The position numbers and the translations under genes are program-made. Below are positions 11,701 to 23,329 of a stretch of 64,000 nucleotides of DNA, one piece after another. The DNA lies in assembly GCF_029227915.1 (NCBI RefSeq), contig NC_079889.1, forward strand, positions 432,001 to 496,000, given 5' to 3'. The DNA is from Hydractinia symbiolongicarpus (lineage: Eukaryota; Cnidaria; Hydrozoa; Anthoathecata; Hydractiniidae). Within the stretch, counting starts at the first letter, position 1. Each line of letters opens with the position of its first letter. The notes under the pieces are model-generated. The model made no database searches, was not told where the DNA came from, and saw only the letters and a program-made list of their open reading frames with translations.

Positions 11701-14700
11701 TTGTTTTTACTTGCACTTGTAGTTATATCCTTCAGGCTCAGTTTTGTTCAGGCTAGAAAGGCAATGCTGTAGTCCTGGAAATTAAAAACAGTTTTGAAAA
11801 GTCCTGGAATTCCTATTTCCCCTAAAACTTGACAACATAAGCAGTGAACAAAATAGGATCCAGTTAAACTTCATAACGGTGACGTTAATTATACTTGACC
11901 ATTTTGTTACTTGGTTTCTTAACTATCATTTGCTTCTGATGTTACTTTTTTTAATAACTGTTTCAGGAAAGGTTCATTTTGCTGCTACTGGAGTGAACAT
12001 TGAGAACGATGTAAAAGACATTATGGAGAGTGGTGCAAGCAGTAAGTCTAAATTATTTTCGATATGATTGTAGAAAATCCAAAATGCACAGTTTAGTGTG
12101 AAAGTTATGGATTTTGGCACTATTAATTGATAATTTAGTATCAATTATTACTAGCCGGGAAACCTGGCGTCCCACACTGGGGTAAGCCACAAGTAAAAAT
12201 TTTACCCAGCATTTAAAAACCCTGTGGAGCAATTATTAAGAACCTTAAACTGTGCCACACATTAAGGTGGAGCACTATAGTGTAGGTATACAGTATGTCG
12301 GTGAAAGTACAAAAATGAATGTTACTCTGGGCAGCGTGCTTAGTACAGGAAAACAATGTTCCACATTCAAGTAGGTACAATACCTTTTTCCAAAAAAACA
12401 ACTTTATCGCAACTTTTGTTTAACAGGAACACGGAAAACAGCGCGTGGAGTGAGAAGTACAGGTAAATCGTGTTGCACATGCGTTTATGCTTAAATACCC
12501 CTTTAGCACAGGTTACAACCCGTTGTTACCCGTCATAGCAAAAAAATTAGTCAATTTTATTTTATTTTGCAGAGTAAGTTTCAGTGAACGTTTACAAATT
12601 AATCATGAAATCGGACTGAGCACTTAGTACAGGTAAACTGTGTTACACATGCGTATAGGCGTAATAGCCTTTTCCCAAAAAAACTTATCAAAACTTCAAT
12701 TTAAATAAAAAAAACACACAAAATAGCCCATTGTTAACACTACAATCGTGGACAAAAATATTGAGACTAAGGCAGTTTTTAATTCATTATCCAAATATGG
12801 ACAAAGCAGTCAAACAGTCAATGCTCTGCAGCCGGCAGGCTGCAGAGCATTGACAGAGAGTGTTGAAAAGTTGCTAGTCATATTCTTTAGCACGCCTGTA
12901 CACCGAAATAATTCGGGGAGCACGAAGGTCCCGAAATTCCTGACTAATGGCCTTTGCTGACGATAGCAACAATTAGCATATTTTACTAATTTCGTATTTA
13001 CCAAATAACCTAAGATTCGATGTCCTAAGTCCACTCTGAACATTGGCAAGTTCAAGATGTGTGAATCTAATATAGAATGAGCCTGCGCAATTACTTGTGG
13101 TGGCGAACTTCGAAATTCGTCGTTTTCTACCAACATATTGTGACTACGATTGTATGTTGAACGTTTATTACAGGTAAACTGTGTTACACATGAGTAATAG
13201 GCGTAATACCATCTTTCAACAAACCTCTATCACAACGGTTTAAATAAAAAAATACAGGAAACAGCCCACCGTTTCTCTGTCCTGCTAACTTTGCCGAATA
13301 AGGTTTCATGACAAAATGTGTAGTTACATAACTATATATATATAGCAGCATAAAAGTTATCAAATAAGATATTTGCAGTAGCTAGCTAAAAACTGCATTT
13401 GGCTACTTTCACTTTTTAGCAAGAGGAAACACAAGAGCTAGCTAGATAGCTACAACCCCACATAAATATTGATATACCAAACTTAATAAAAACTTTAAAA
13501 AAATAGGAATAAATACGGCTAGCTATAACAGTAGAATGCTGTCTCGACATCTACGTTTCTAGCTAAAATCTTTAAATTGGTTTGTTTAAGATTTATACAT
13601 GGTTAGAGAACGTGATAATATATTTATTATATTCCTATACAGTTATGTGATGAGCGGCTATCATGGGAAATATAAAGGGGTGAAAAGTTAAGGTGTAGTT
13701 AAGTGCTTCAAAGAAAATGGGGAAAGATTAAGTGTGTATAAGCAATCCTTCCTCGTGGCCTCGTGGTTGCGATATTCTGGTGAACTCGTAGAAGCTCCGG
13801 TCTAAAATTAACGCCAGGTTGTGTAAACATGTGAAACGAATAAGGTTTCTGATTGGTTAATGAAGTTAAAGTCCGGCGCAATAAGGTTGACATGCTTAAT
13901 ACTCCGGATTCACGGTCCGGGATAGTGGTCCGAATTAACAGTTGGGGTAGCTAGGTTGAAAATATCCATTTTTTGCAGTGGTGAAGACCGTAGTAAAAAG
14001 GGACGTGACTTTAAAAGGATGTATAAAAGGGTTGGTAGGACGATAAAAAGATTATGAAAAAAACAAATAATATAGTTGTTTCAGCATTGTTCAGGTGTGG
14101 TTAGTGGGAAGCAGTGATGCGCAGCTAAGCTACCATTTTGCGCGACAGACAGACGTATACGAGTATTATAATGTAGATTATTATTATTATTATTGAATAG
14201 GGTCGTGCAAAGAGTGTCCTAGTGCATTTAAAACTCCTATTTAAGATACGAAAGTCGTGCACGCAAGCAAAAAGAATAAATTCACACTTTTATAGTCTAC
14301 GGTTGGCCTATGGCCGGGGTTTGAACCCAAGTCCTTTCAAACTGGAAGCGAACGCTCTACCATAAGGCTACCTATCGAATGTTGTACTTCTGTATGAAAT
14401 GTGGTCAGTCAATTTGAAGACAAAACGATGTTCTAGCAAAATTCTAAAAACCATTCATCGGCTATGATGAGGAATATTAATATAATAAGTAGTAAAGTGT
14501 TAAATTATATTAGCATTTTGAGAGAAGAACGCAAAGTTAAATACACACTGACTGATGGTTGCTACTAAAAACAAACTAACAGTCAGATCAAAATAAAAGA
14601 TTAAAACAAAGTAAAAATGTCATTTTCACCAAACGAAATCCTATAAATAATGCAGTAGCTATGTCTTTGTCATTTGTTTTCATCTATGTATTATTTTTTA

Positions 14701-17700
14701 TTTATAGGTAGTGAACCTGAAACGCTTTTTGGCGTTTCTCGACCATTTTCCTTCACCACGCCTCAGGCATTCAATAAGACTTCGCTAAACGAACATCAAT
14801 TTATTAATTTGCTGATGACGTTTTTAGGAGAATCGCCAAGAGGGTAGGTCACCATTTTGTAATATATTTCGTATTATTTTAGTTTTTATCAAATTATTTT
14901 ATGCGTGTGATAAATAATAAATTTTCGGTTACAAAGCTTTAAAATATTTAGTTAACTGGCAAGTCTACACATGCTTTTCACTTTAAATAGCTGTTGATAC
15001 AGTGCTGCATATAGAAATAAATTTTATCTGTGGCTTTGAAGGTTAAGGTAAAAGTGTTATTTCTTTGTCCCTATAGCTAGCATACTGCGTGATTATCCCA
15101 TTCGTGTATAGCGTTTTGTTTCCTTTCCCTGAAGAGTTCTCCCAAAAAATTCCTTGTGGTTGTTGTTGTAGCTGTGGGTACTTTTTATTACCCTAGAATT
15201 AAGCTACCTTTCGTCACACGCAAAAAAAAATTCCTCACAAATACAAAATACTCGCGTTTTTTTTAAGCTGCTAATATTTCTTCTTGCATATTTTTCTGAC
15301 GGTAATGTAATGAATATGTGTCTCTACTAAATGCGAGTTAAGAAGTTAAGGGACTCTCCTTGCGTGTTGTTTTTTCACTAAACTGTGTATTAGAAATATT
15401 ATCCGAAGACAATCTGTAAAATTCATGATTTATGGTGAACATTTTAGTGAAGCAGTTGAACCACTTGTAAAATTTATCAGAGCTGGTTACATTGAAACGG
15501 TATTGGAAAGAACTGAGCGAATTTATCAGGTACGCCTGTTGTATAATCTCACTTGAACCCAGGGGTAGTATGTTACGGATGTTGGGTTGTTGATCATTAA
15601 TCTGTCTGATTTCTCTGCATTTTTACTTTTAGAGTCGCAAAGAAGCTGATTCAATGCGACGTCGCATGCGCGTGGACCAATTATTCGAATTTTGGGACAT
15701 TGATGGTTCTGGCTATTTAGAAATTGAAGAAATTGAGATGGTCTTATCAAAATGGAGAGAAGATAATTTGCACGAACATATGTTGAAAGAAGGTTTGTGT
15801 TGTGTTGTAAGGGTCTTCTGAAAAATGACAAATAACCATGTCCAGGAAGCCAGTTAACACATGGTAAAACCTCTGTAAGCCCCCATTCCTTTTTAATCGA
15901 CCGATCCAAGAAGCGCCTCTAAAGTATAATTTATAAACGCTTTCTTTTTTTTAGCGGTCCCTATAAAATATGCCCCACCCTCTCTAAAACGTTGCGCTAT
16001 TACTAAAACTCCCTTAGATCCCTCCTCGAACCAGTGGAAAGAAAATAAACCTTGTAAAGCGATCTTCACAATAACCTTTGTTATTATAATATTACAAATT
16101 TTCTATGAATTTCAACTTGATGTTAACTATTTTTGCGCGATGAAACAAGAATTTAAGTTCTCATCCAAATTTACCTTACCAGAACCTTGTGACAGTTGTG
16201 AGAGGATTTATTGTCCATCAGTAGAAAAAAAATGTCAATACTTTCCTGTTTCTCTACCCATAGCTTGTGAGGTATTTGAAGATGTGTTTTCAAAGATTAC
16301 AAAGAAGTCCTTCAAACGGATTGTGGATAAGATATGTGATATGTTCGAAGAAGAGGATGTTTTTGACTCGCTTATCCAGTTTCTGACAAAAAGTGTGCAG
16401 GTATTATGCAAAGTTACTATCTTTAAAAAAAATACTTTAAAAAAGATTTTGGTGATACCTCGCAAAGTTCTAAAATGCGCAGTTTGTATTTTTTTTGACA
16501 TGCTTTTCATTGATTGTTATTTTTCGATGCTGCAATTGAAAATGAAAGAATTACATGAAAAAATTAAAAATTGGCAAACAGACGCATGTATGAGCTAACC
16601 AAACAAAAGTTGTTTGGTTAGTTCATACATGCGTCTGTTTAAGAAATGATCGCATATGAAATAAGTGGATATATGAAGTTTATATTGACAAGGCAAATTA
16701 TCAGAAAAAACGGAGATTTTTGTTTGTAAGCTTTGTCTTGGTACCCTGAAAAATGAATCGGACTGGCAATTTGAGAATATTTTGTGAACATTTTTCGTAA
16801 ACTGTATTTACATTTTTTATATCCATTTTTTCTTTATATAAAAAACAACAATGATTTAGAATACATATTCGTAGTCAAAACAATATCATACGGAATAAAT
16901 GAAACAGCGAATTTGAAGAAAATTTCTTTCAAAATGTTCTTAAATGCAAACGAACCAGTAAAATCGGAGCATTTTTATTGAAACAAATGCAAGGCTTTAC
17001 ACGCTTAGTTTACCCTGATAAAGAGCATCGTCTTTATTCACCTCATCTCTATTTACTTTTCGCGTTAAGCTTATAAGTAAGAAAACTTGATATGATGAAC
17101 CTGACCTCTTTTTATACCCTTAAAAATGCTTAATAATAATTTCAATAATTGTTATTTGTACATGTAAAAATACTGAAATAAAAAATATAATAAAATATAT
17201 TATTATTTTATTTACTAATTCTGTATTTTCTTGTTTGAATTGCAGAGATCTTATGAGGAACGCAAAAGAGGTGACTACCGCAAGAAGTGGCTTCAGTCTA
17301 TAGATTTTAGTGCTCGCACATCGGGTGGCATACTCAAGCCGGTGTTCAAAACTGTTTTTGGAGTCGTTGATTATGATGCAGAAAGACACGGTGACATGAA
17401 AAAGACATGCGCTTATGTAGCTTTGTTGGAACCAAACGATAACAAAAACCCTGCGGTGAAGGGTGAAGATGTATTGCGTTATGTAGCTTGCTCAGCGAGT
17501 GACACCGACACGGTGCTTCAACGTGTTCTCCATCGTGGTATGAAATCTATTAGTTTTAATGCTATTGATTCTGGCAAACCAATATATGTTCCACGTGTGT
17601 TGCAACATGGTGGTGTTCATTTGTGGAATCCAGTACGCAGAGAAGAGGTAAGCGAACTCCCCCGCATAAGTTTTTTTTTCTTTTCTTTTAGGAACCCTTA

Positions 17701-20700
17701 CTATATAATTAATTTTATTTAGAAAATAGAGGGTTCGTTTATATCATTGCCGTTAAAAGACCGCGACAAGAATGTTATTGGTATGCTGGGAATTGACACA
17801 TTAGCTGACCCTCATGATAGATCAATATTCATGGCTCATGAAATTTCGTTTTATCAGGTCGGTATATTTTTGTACCAGTATATTTGTATGTCAGGGCCGT
17901 ATTCATCGAACATGAACCACGTTTTCCGTCACTTTTAGTAGTCCACAACATGAGATCAGGAAGAAAAGTTGTGTCTAACTATCCCTCAAAGCTAAAAATA
18001 GAGTCAGGAAAAAGGGTATAATCAAATCAGGGAAACTTGTTGCGCGTAATCTTCTTTTGCTTGGTTTTTTAAATGGCCGTCATAATAAACAATTGTAATA
18101 ATAATATTTTAAGTTTCTTCCTGTAATAGTCAGTCGCTCTAATTCTTGTGAACAGAAACTGCTTCTATTCTTATGTTTATTTCCATCATTTTAGGGACTA
18201 GCTAAAGCTCTTAGTCAAGCTATTCAATTTGTTGATATGCGACAAAAGACGCTGAAAGTTTCAGAGTCTGCCGTGGCGTGGATTTTGCGTCGAAGTCCGA
18301 ATGTGCATGAAGTGACGATTTATCTTGTTGAGCCAGCTCTAAAGGTAATAATCTCTTAGTACTGTTTATACAAAATCTAAGTCCATACGACAGTTTTAAA
18401 AAGAATAAAATTAAAGAGAGTCCGAATAAATTTATTGCGACGAGAACTTCTATCAGATCTGAACAATCACAACAAAATATTTTTTCCCAAAAATATACTA
18501 TTTTTTTGATTTACAACGAAATCATCATCAGAGTGAATTTACAAAAGCTGTTCAAACTATTTAAAAAAAGGGGCAAGTCCTTAGAGGCCACGAGTCTAGA
18601 ACTCAAGTTAGGACGTAATTGTTTATTGTTCAAAGCTTACTATTCATACAGAAAAATCATTCTTAGTAACATGGCCGATTGGTTATTGGAATTTCTGTTT
18701 TTACTGTACTATTTTAAATGACTTTTGTTGGTGTTTCGTATAGTTTTAGCAATTGTTTCGTTACCTGCCATTTGTAGTGTCTAGTTTGTTCTTGTTGTTG
18801 CATGGGTGCAACTTTTTTTTTACAGTATTCACCGTCGAGATTGCTTTTTTTAGGCTTCGACAGGCTCGGTGATAAGAAGAATGGTGACATTGGGTCAAGG
18901 ATATTCTCAAAGACCCACACAGACCCCTAGGTTGGAGCGGAAGGATAACCTCTTCAGGTATGCATGTGCACGAATTCGTTCCCTAAACGTATGAATTTCA
19001 AAAGATTAAAAAACATGATTCTTTTGATTTGCGTGAAACACTCGTTAAAAAATTAGCAAATTGAATAAAGACACCAATGTGTTTATTTACTTTTCTTTTT
19101 TATCAGCGCTTTTGTAGCTTAATTACCCTAATTACTATCTCGCCTGCGAGGATAGTATTGGTTTCCAACTGCTAACTAACTAACTAATCCTGTCCCAAAT
19201 GGTCAATTTCAACGTCACAGATTTAAACTTCGTACCTAAACTCTCTAAGTACTTGGAGGTCATCTAAATAACGTTTCAGGCCAAAATTGGTATTTTTTTT
19301 CGACAAAATGTGGCACAGCTAACAAAGAAAGTATGCTGAACATGATGGTGACATCCAAATTTTGACTTTTTGTCACCTAAATGACATTTTGGGCCAAAAT
19401 TGGTCCAAAAATTGGAACTACTTTATTTTTGACACAATTTGGCACAGTTAACAAAGAAAGTATGCTGTACATAATGGTGACATCATAATTTTTATTTTTT
19501 GATTTAGGCTGTATTTGTTGCTAGAAATTGTAAAATTGGGTCGCATTGTTGATGTTTTAAAGTTGTGCATTTTATGGCGATAGTTTATGCAGCGCCTGCA
19601 TCTTGTTATAATTAAACTTAAATTTATGCTGCATTTGCATTAAATAGTCACAACTTTCAACCTTCTCCCTAGGGTTCTTTTTTCACTTTACCACCCCAGT
19701 ATCATAAAGTGATTTCACTAGTCATATCCCGCACTCCAGAATAATGAGAAGCCCTGAAATCTTGGATGCAAGAAATTCGATATATAGCGAACAAATTTTT
19801 CCGAAAAACACCCGGAAGTGTTCAAGACCAGTGCATGTTCATCTTTAGCTTTTACTAAAAGTAGGAACCACCAGTAACCAGCAGTAAACACCAGTATTTT
19901 GAAGTAACCACCAAAGAACCACCAGTATTTTGAAGTAACCAACGGAGAACCAACAGTTTTTTTAAGTAACCACAAGAGAACGACCAGTTAAATAGTTAAA
20001 AAGAAGTAAACGCAACTACCGCTTCGAATGTGAAACATTTTATAATGTACACAACGGCTCATTTTTCTAAAAATGTTTATGTCTAGTGTGACTCGGGCTT
20101 TATGCAACAGTTGAGACAGAAGGCTTTTAAAACCACACGCAAGAATTAACAGCAACAAAATTAATATTTTAAATAAACTAATATCTAAATTGTGAACCAA
20201 ATATAACGAGAACACTATACGGAGGAGAACCAAAACTAGATATTGTTTTTTTGTGCTAGACTTTGAATTTCGAATGAAATGAATGAATTAATAAACTGCA
20301 CAGTTTGAAGTCATCGAGCGTGAGAGATACCTCTACTCTATTTTCGTTCGGGGGTCTTTGCGACTTCAATTATAGTCCCCTTAATAAATGAATTTTTGTA
20401 CCCCCATCCCTAAGTATTAGACCTGCCACAATTGATAAGTGATTTTATTAGGTAATAATGATGTGTTCCTGTATGCACTTGACGTTGTCGTAAATATTAT
20501 TCTCCAAGAAGAACAAAATTAGTTTTTATGCATAAAAAAACACAGGCTGAAAGAATAGATGTTTTTTGTTCACAAATATGTTTTGTGTATTTCAGGGATT
20601 ATTTATTTAAATGCATTGACGCCTCGGAGACGTTGACAGCCGACGCATATGGTGAGCGTCACTTCGCCTTTCCATTGCGTGACGCTGAAGGGATGGTGGT

Positions 20701-23300
20701 GCTCATCGTAGACATCAGTATAGATAAATCAAAGACACTTGCATCACACGAGCGAAAAGAAATTCAAAGGATGCTTAAGTTGCTTGAAATGGCGCATAAA
20801 GAGATGAGTAGCGAGGAAGCTGGCCAGGATAAACATATCGTTTTAGGTTTAGCCTTTATATTGATTGATTGATCGATTGATTGATTGATTGATTGATCGG
20901 TCGGTCGGTCGGTCGGTCGGTCGGTCGGTCGGTCGGTCGGTCGGTCGGTCGGTCGGTCGGTCGGTCGGTCGGTCGGTCGGTCGGTCGGTCGGTCGGTCAG
21001 TCAGTCGGTCGGTCGGTCGGTCGGTCGGTCGGTCGGTCGGTCCAGTGCTAAAAGTTGGGCTTAGTCCTTTTTATCAATATTCTTGCGTTCGACACCATGT
21101 CTCTTATTCCAAGTTTGAGCTTAGATACTAGTTTTATGGTTCGAGTCTACAAGAAATCTTAAAAAGGAAAATAGACTTTTTAAATATTTACGGTATTACC
21201 GTAAGGGAAGAAATTAGTGCGCAGGAAAATATTGCAGACAAAAAGATTGCGAATTTGACCAAAATTCCCAATCTTTTCTTCCGCAATTCCAAGAAGAAAA
21301 AAAATGGCAACTTAGTTTTGTCGATAGGTTTACAGGGAAATCCCCTCAATAATTTGCATCAAAAGAAATTTTCGAAGGAACAAACTTATTGATCAAGATG
21401 AAAAAAATTATTGATTAATGATTTTGAGGAAAGATTTAGAGATCATTAATACAATTCGCAATTTTAAATATCCTAATTTTTTGGCACAATATCAGATGCA
21501 ATCTTTAATTCCACAATTTACGATTTTTTCAACCATGAATTCACAATCTTTAATTCCGCAATCCTTTCTTGTGCAAACTTTCCTTTCCTTTAGGTATGTT
21601 TGCTGCTAGGGATGTGGTCTGTCCCTTCCAAATTTACAGCACTATACCATGTGTTAAAAAAAAAATTATGCTGGTTCTCCTAACAAGGAGAGAATTCCCG
21701 TTTACCTTTTTCTTAGAAGCTACTTAATTGTCTGTTATTTTTTATACATCTAGAAGTGGAGAAGGAACATGAAAATCAAAGAATTGATGTCTTATTTGAT
21801 CGCATCATGTTGCAGGACCTGAGAACTAACGTCGGAAGACTGGATGCTGGGTAGGTGTTTAAATGTGTTATGCATTGGTCTGTTTCACTGTCTTTATTTT
21901 ATCATAATGTCGTAGCTACTTGAAAGACAAGACAACCAATCTTGATAATGACGTTAACATTTTGCGTTGCAAAGTGAAGATGACCGAGGTTGAATGTCAG
22001 TTTATGAATCCATAAGTATTAGCCATAACTCGTGCCCACTCATCCTTGAAGTATCAAGATGCAGTCCCCAATGAAAGAGAGTTAAAATTTATTTTTCGAC
22101 AGTGTCCAATTGGAGGTTGGAATAAGCAGGTGGCCATATCCAGATTCAATGATAAAATTTGTGGGCAAAATACAATGAGTATTTATTATAAATATTTATT
22201 AAAAACAGTTGAATATTTTTTGAGATGGGTATTGTAAAAATCTTTAGGTTAAAAAAGAAGGTATTCAACTTAACGTTATCAAATTAAATTAGCTTGTTGT
22301 ATTTTGTCTTTAAGGGATTGTTTCTCAGTAGGAATTATTTACAAGACTGTTTTACTGGAACTAATGGAAAGCTTTTTTTCCTACATGTATGGGTCTTTCA
22401 CGAAGCCTCGTTGAGATTTCATTAGATATCATCTTTTTTTCAGAGCGTTTGCTGAAATCAAAAGTTACAAGGACCCTCCCAAGATCATTCACGACATCCT
22501 AAAAGCAGTATTGGGTTTGTACTTCAGTGCGAAAGATGATGAGGAGATCGAAGTCAAGCTAGAAGAATGGACGACAGCTAAACAGCTAGTGAATAACGAT
22601 CTCATCAAGTGGATGATGTCTTACGATCCCACAGCTCGTTCTAATATTGGAAGAGGAGAGGCGAGGCTGACAGAATACCTGTCAGGTAAAATGCTTCTTT
22701 ATTTCTGTTACTCGGTATGCAAAAATTTTGAGTTTTAAAACAACCAATCATCTGTAGGCCAATATTTTCATAGCAATGCAGGCAGCAAATATGATATTTT
22801 TTCTCGACTTAAAAACTTGATGTGTTTAGTACACCGCATTGTGGGGTGTTTTTGTTGTTGTGTTTTTCGTTCGTTTTATGCTTCCTTATAAAATGGCTTG
22901 TTAAGCGAAACTGTAATTACGTCAAAAAAAACAGACACTTAAACAAAAAACAGCTGACAAACAAAGAAATGTGTAAAATTAAAAAAAACTGTTTAAATAA
23001 ATATTTTATTAATTACTCGACAAAACCTGATCATTTCATCAATGACGTCAATAATTTATGATTATTTGCTTTTAATTATTCGTATACGTATTTAATTTTT
23101 TATTTATTAACTTTTTAGATGTAATGCCATACGCAGTTGCCAAACACGGCTCGCTTCCCGCTCAATACCTTTTCAACTGGGCGTTCGTTTGTTTATCATT
23201 GATCGAGCACACCAATAAAATGCAAAATATACGTTACACCAAAGTCTCGTTGACACGTGAAAACGAGGCTAATTATGCGAATACTGTTAACCCGGAGTGA
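6407..23300 (+). CDS. EFCAB5: EFCAB5-like EF-hand and GAF-domain protein (5' end not found)
   Basis: Nineteen phase-compatible exons: 6407-6519, 7794-7836, 9395-9494, 10986-11093, 11404-11658, 11967-12041, 12427-12462, 14708-14843, 15394-15529, 15633-15792, 16150-16400, 17246-17647, 17723-17857, 18195-18344, 18854-18957, 20596-20846, 21754-21850, 22444-22685, 23119-23300 (TGA). They give about 991 residues. A degenerate EF-hand loop ([12 protein letters not shown]) sits near residue 50 and a canonical loop ([12 protein letters not shown]) at 356-367. Residues about 500-800 read as a GAF-like fold, with '[13 protein letters not shown]' typical of its core strands. The C-terminal 170 residues are helical. 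EF-hand plus GAF resembles EFCAB5, a poorly studied protein of ciliated cells; that role is family knowledge. Family members are longer at the N-terminus, so upstream exons are missing. Weak donors: GTTTGA after exon 5, GTTTGT after exon 10, GTTTAG after exon 16; the acceptor of exon 11 is also weak. Confidence 0.65.
8681..8734. repeat. (CTGT)n microsatellite
   Basis: Thirteen perfect CTGT units in an intron of the EFCAB5-like gene. Confidence 0.95.
9733..9862. repeat. ACTAGT/CCACGGG-family repeat with 12-bp hairpin
   Basis: Begins with a perfect hairpin (ACTAGTCGTGGA, loop TTTT, then its complement at 9736-9763), followed by the family signature: CCACGGGTTCGCC, a TAAGCTACCATTTTGCG block, GACAGACAGACGG, and ATTATAATATAG. 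Intronic. Confidence 0.7.
10040..10507. mobile_element. MITE with about 65-bp terminal inverted repeats
   Basis: The left end starts GGGAACCCGAGGTATAAAAT and the right end, read on the other strand, starts GGGATCCCAAGGTATAAAAT. The two ends stay similar for about 65 bases (left 10040-10105, right 10443-10507) at roughly 85-90 percent identity by eye. The 468-base element has no transposase ORF; the only ORF inside (74 codons) runs from the left inverted repeat and looks like chance. No clear target-site duplication is visible. It sits in an intron of the EFCAB5-like gene. Confidence 0.8.
12330..13290 (+). repeat. Locally repeated splice-donor module around a tiny exon
   Basis: A module resembling 'TAGTACAGGTAAACTGTGTT', then ACACATGCGT, GGCGTAATACC, a run of A and an AACxxCCC(A/G) block, occurs at about 12336, 12452, 12627 and 13172. 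The copy at 12452 is the end and donor of the 36-base exon 12427-12462; the copies at 12627 and 13172 keep an AG|GTAAAC donor. It looks like partial tandem duplication of an exon and its flanking intron. Confidence 0.65.
12817..12854. repeat. Perfect 17-bp-arm hairpin
   Basis: Arms GTCAATGCTCTGCAGCC and its exact complement are separated by GGCA. No T-run follows, so it is not a terminator-like structure. It lies within the repeated region of the EFCAB5-like gene intron. Confidence 0.9.
14112..14176. repeat. ACTAGT/CCACGGG-family repeat fragment
   Basis: Carries the family blocks GCAGCTAAGCTACCATTTTGCG, split here by minor changes, then GACAGACAGACGTATACGAG and TATTATAATGTAG. It abuts the tail of the adjacent SINE. 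Confidence 0.6.
14177..14380 (-). mobile_element. tRNA-derived SINE, copy 1
   Basis: On the minus strand it starts with a tRNA-like head: box A-like TAGCCTTATGGTAGAGCG and box B-like GGGTTCAAACCCC. A body follows (ACTATAAAAGTGTGAAT, then TTTAAATGCACTAGGACAC), ending in a TAA-repeat tail. A second copy with the same head and body is at 46340-46600. Lack of a proper acceptor stem and the shared non-tRNA body argue against a functional tRNA. Confidence 0.75.
16576..16640. repeat. Near-perfect 30-bp-arm hairpin
   Basis: Arms 16576-16605 and 16611-16640 are complementary except for one position; the loop is five bases (AAAGT). It lies in the intron after exon 11 of the EFCAB5-like gene. It is the longest short-loop palindrome I noticed in the window and may be a decayed foldback element. 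Confidence 0.9.
19261..19500. repeat. Two tandem copies of a ~116-bp unit
   Basis: Each copy contains GGCCAAAATTGGT, then ACAAxxTGGCACAG(C/T)TAAC, AAAGAAAGTATGCTG and AATGGTGACATC-like blocks in the same order. No coding potential is visible. Confidence 0.75.
19862..19985. repeat. Minisatellite of ~37-bp units
   Basis: Repeats of ACCACCAGTATTTTGAAGTA followed by ACCACCAAAGA and variants, about three copies. Intronic. Confidence 0.7.
20861..20896. repeat. (GATT)n microsatellite
   Basis: GATT units with one GATC variant, starting 14 bases after a splice donor of the EFCAB5-like gene and running directly into the GGTC array. Confidence 0.9.
20897..21042. repeat. (GGTC)n microsatellite, about 36 units
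   Basis: A nearly pure GGTC array with two AGTC variants near 21000. It is GC-rich in an AT-rich region. The chance frame gives an Arg-Ser-Val-Gly repeat; there is no evidence that it is coding. Confidence 0.95.
21197..21597. mobile_element. Possible MITE with degenerate inverted ends
   Basis: The left end (GTAAGGGAAGAAATTAGTGC, then AGATTGCGAATTT) resembles the complement of the right end (TAAAGGAAAGGAAAGTTTGC, then GGATTGCGGAATT). Internally, 'AATCTTTAATTCC(A/G)CAAT' is repeated. No transposase ORF. Boundaries are approximate. Confidence 0.45.
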
Positions 23301-23306
23301 GGAAAT

Positions 23307-23312
23307 AATAAA
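23307..23312 (+). promoter_or_regulatory. Polyadenylation signal AATAAA
   Basis: AATAAA starts seven bases after the TGA of the EFCAB5-like gene, which is close; another AATAAA is at about 23401 and may be the one used. Confidence 0.4.
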
Positions 23313-23329
23313 TTTATTTATTTATTTGA

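Noticed and set aside
12810-13136. 108-codon minus-strand ORF
   Set aside because: It spans a hairpin and repeated intron sequence inside the EFCAB5-like gene.
14290-14380. Candidate tRNA gene
   Set aside because: It has box A/B-like blocks but no proper acceptor stem, and its non-tRNA body recurs at 46.4 kb, so it is a SINE.
20889-21131. ORF encoding an Arg-Ser-Val-Gly repeat
   Set aside because: It is the translation of the GGTC microsatellite inside an intron.
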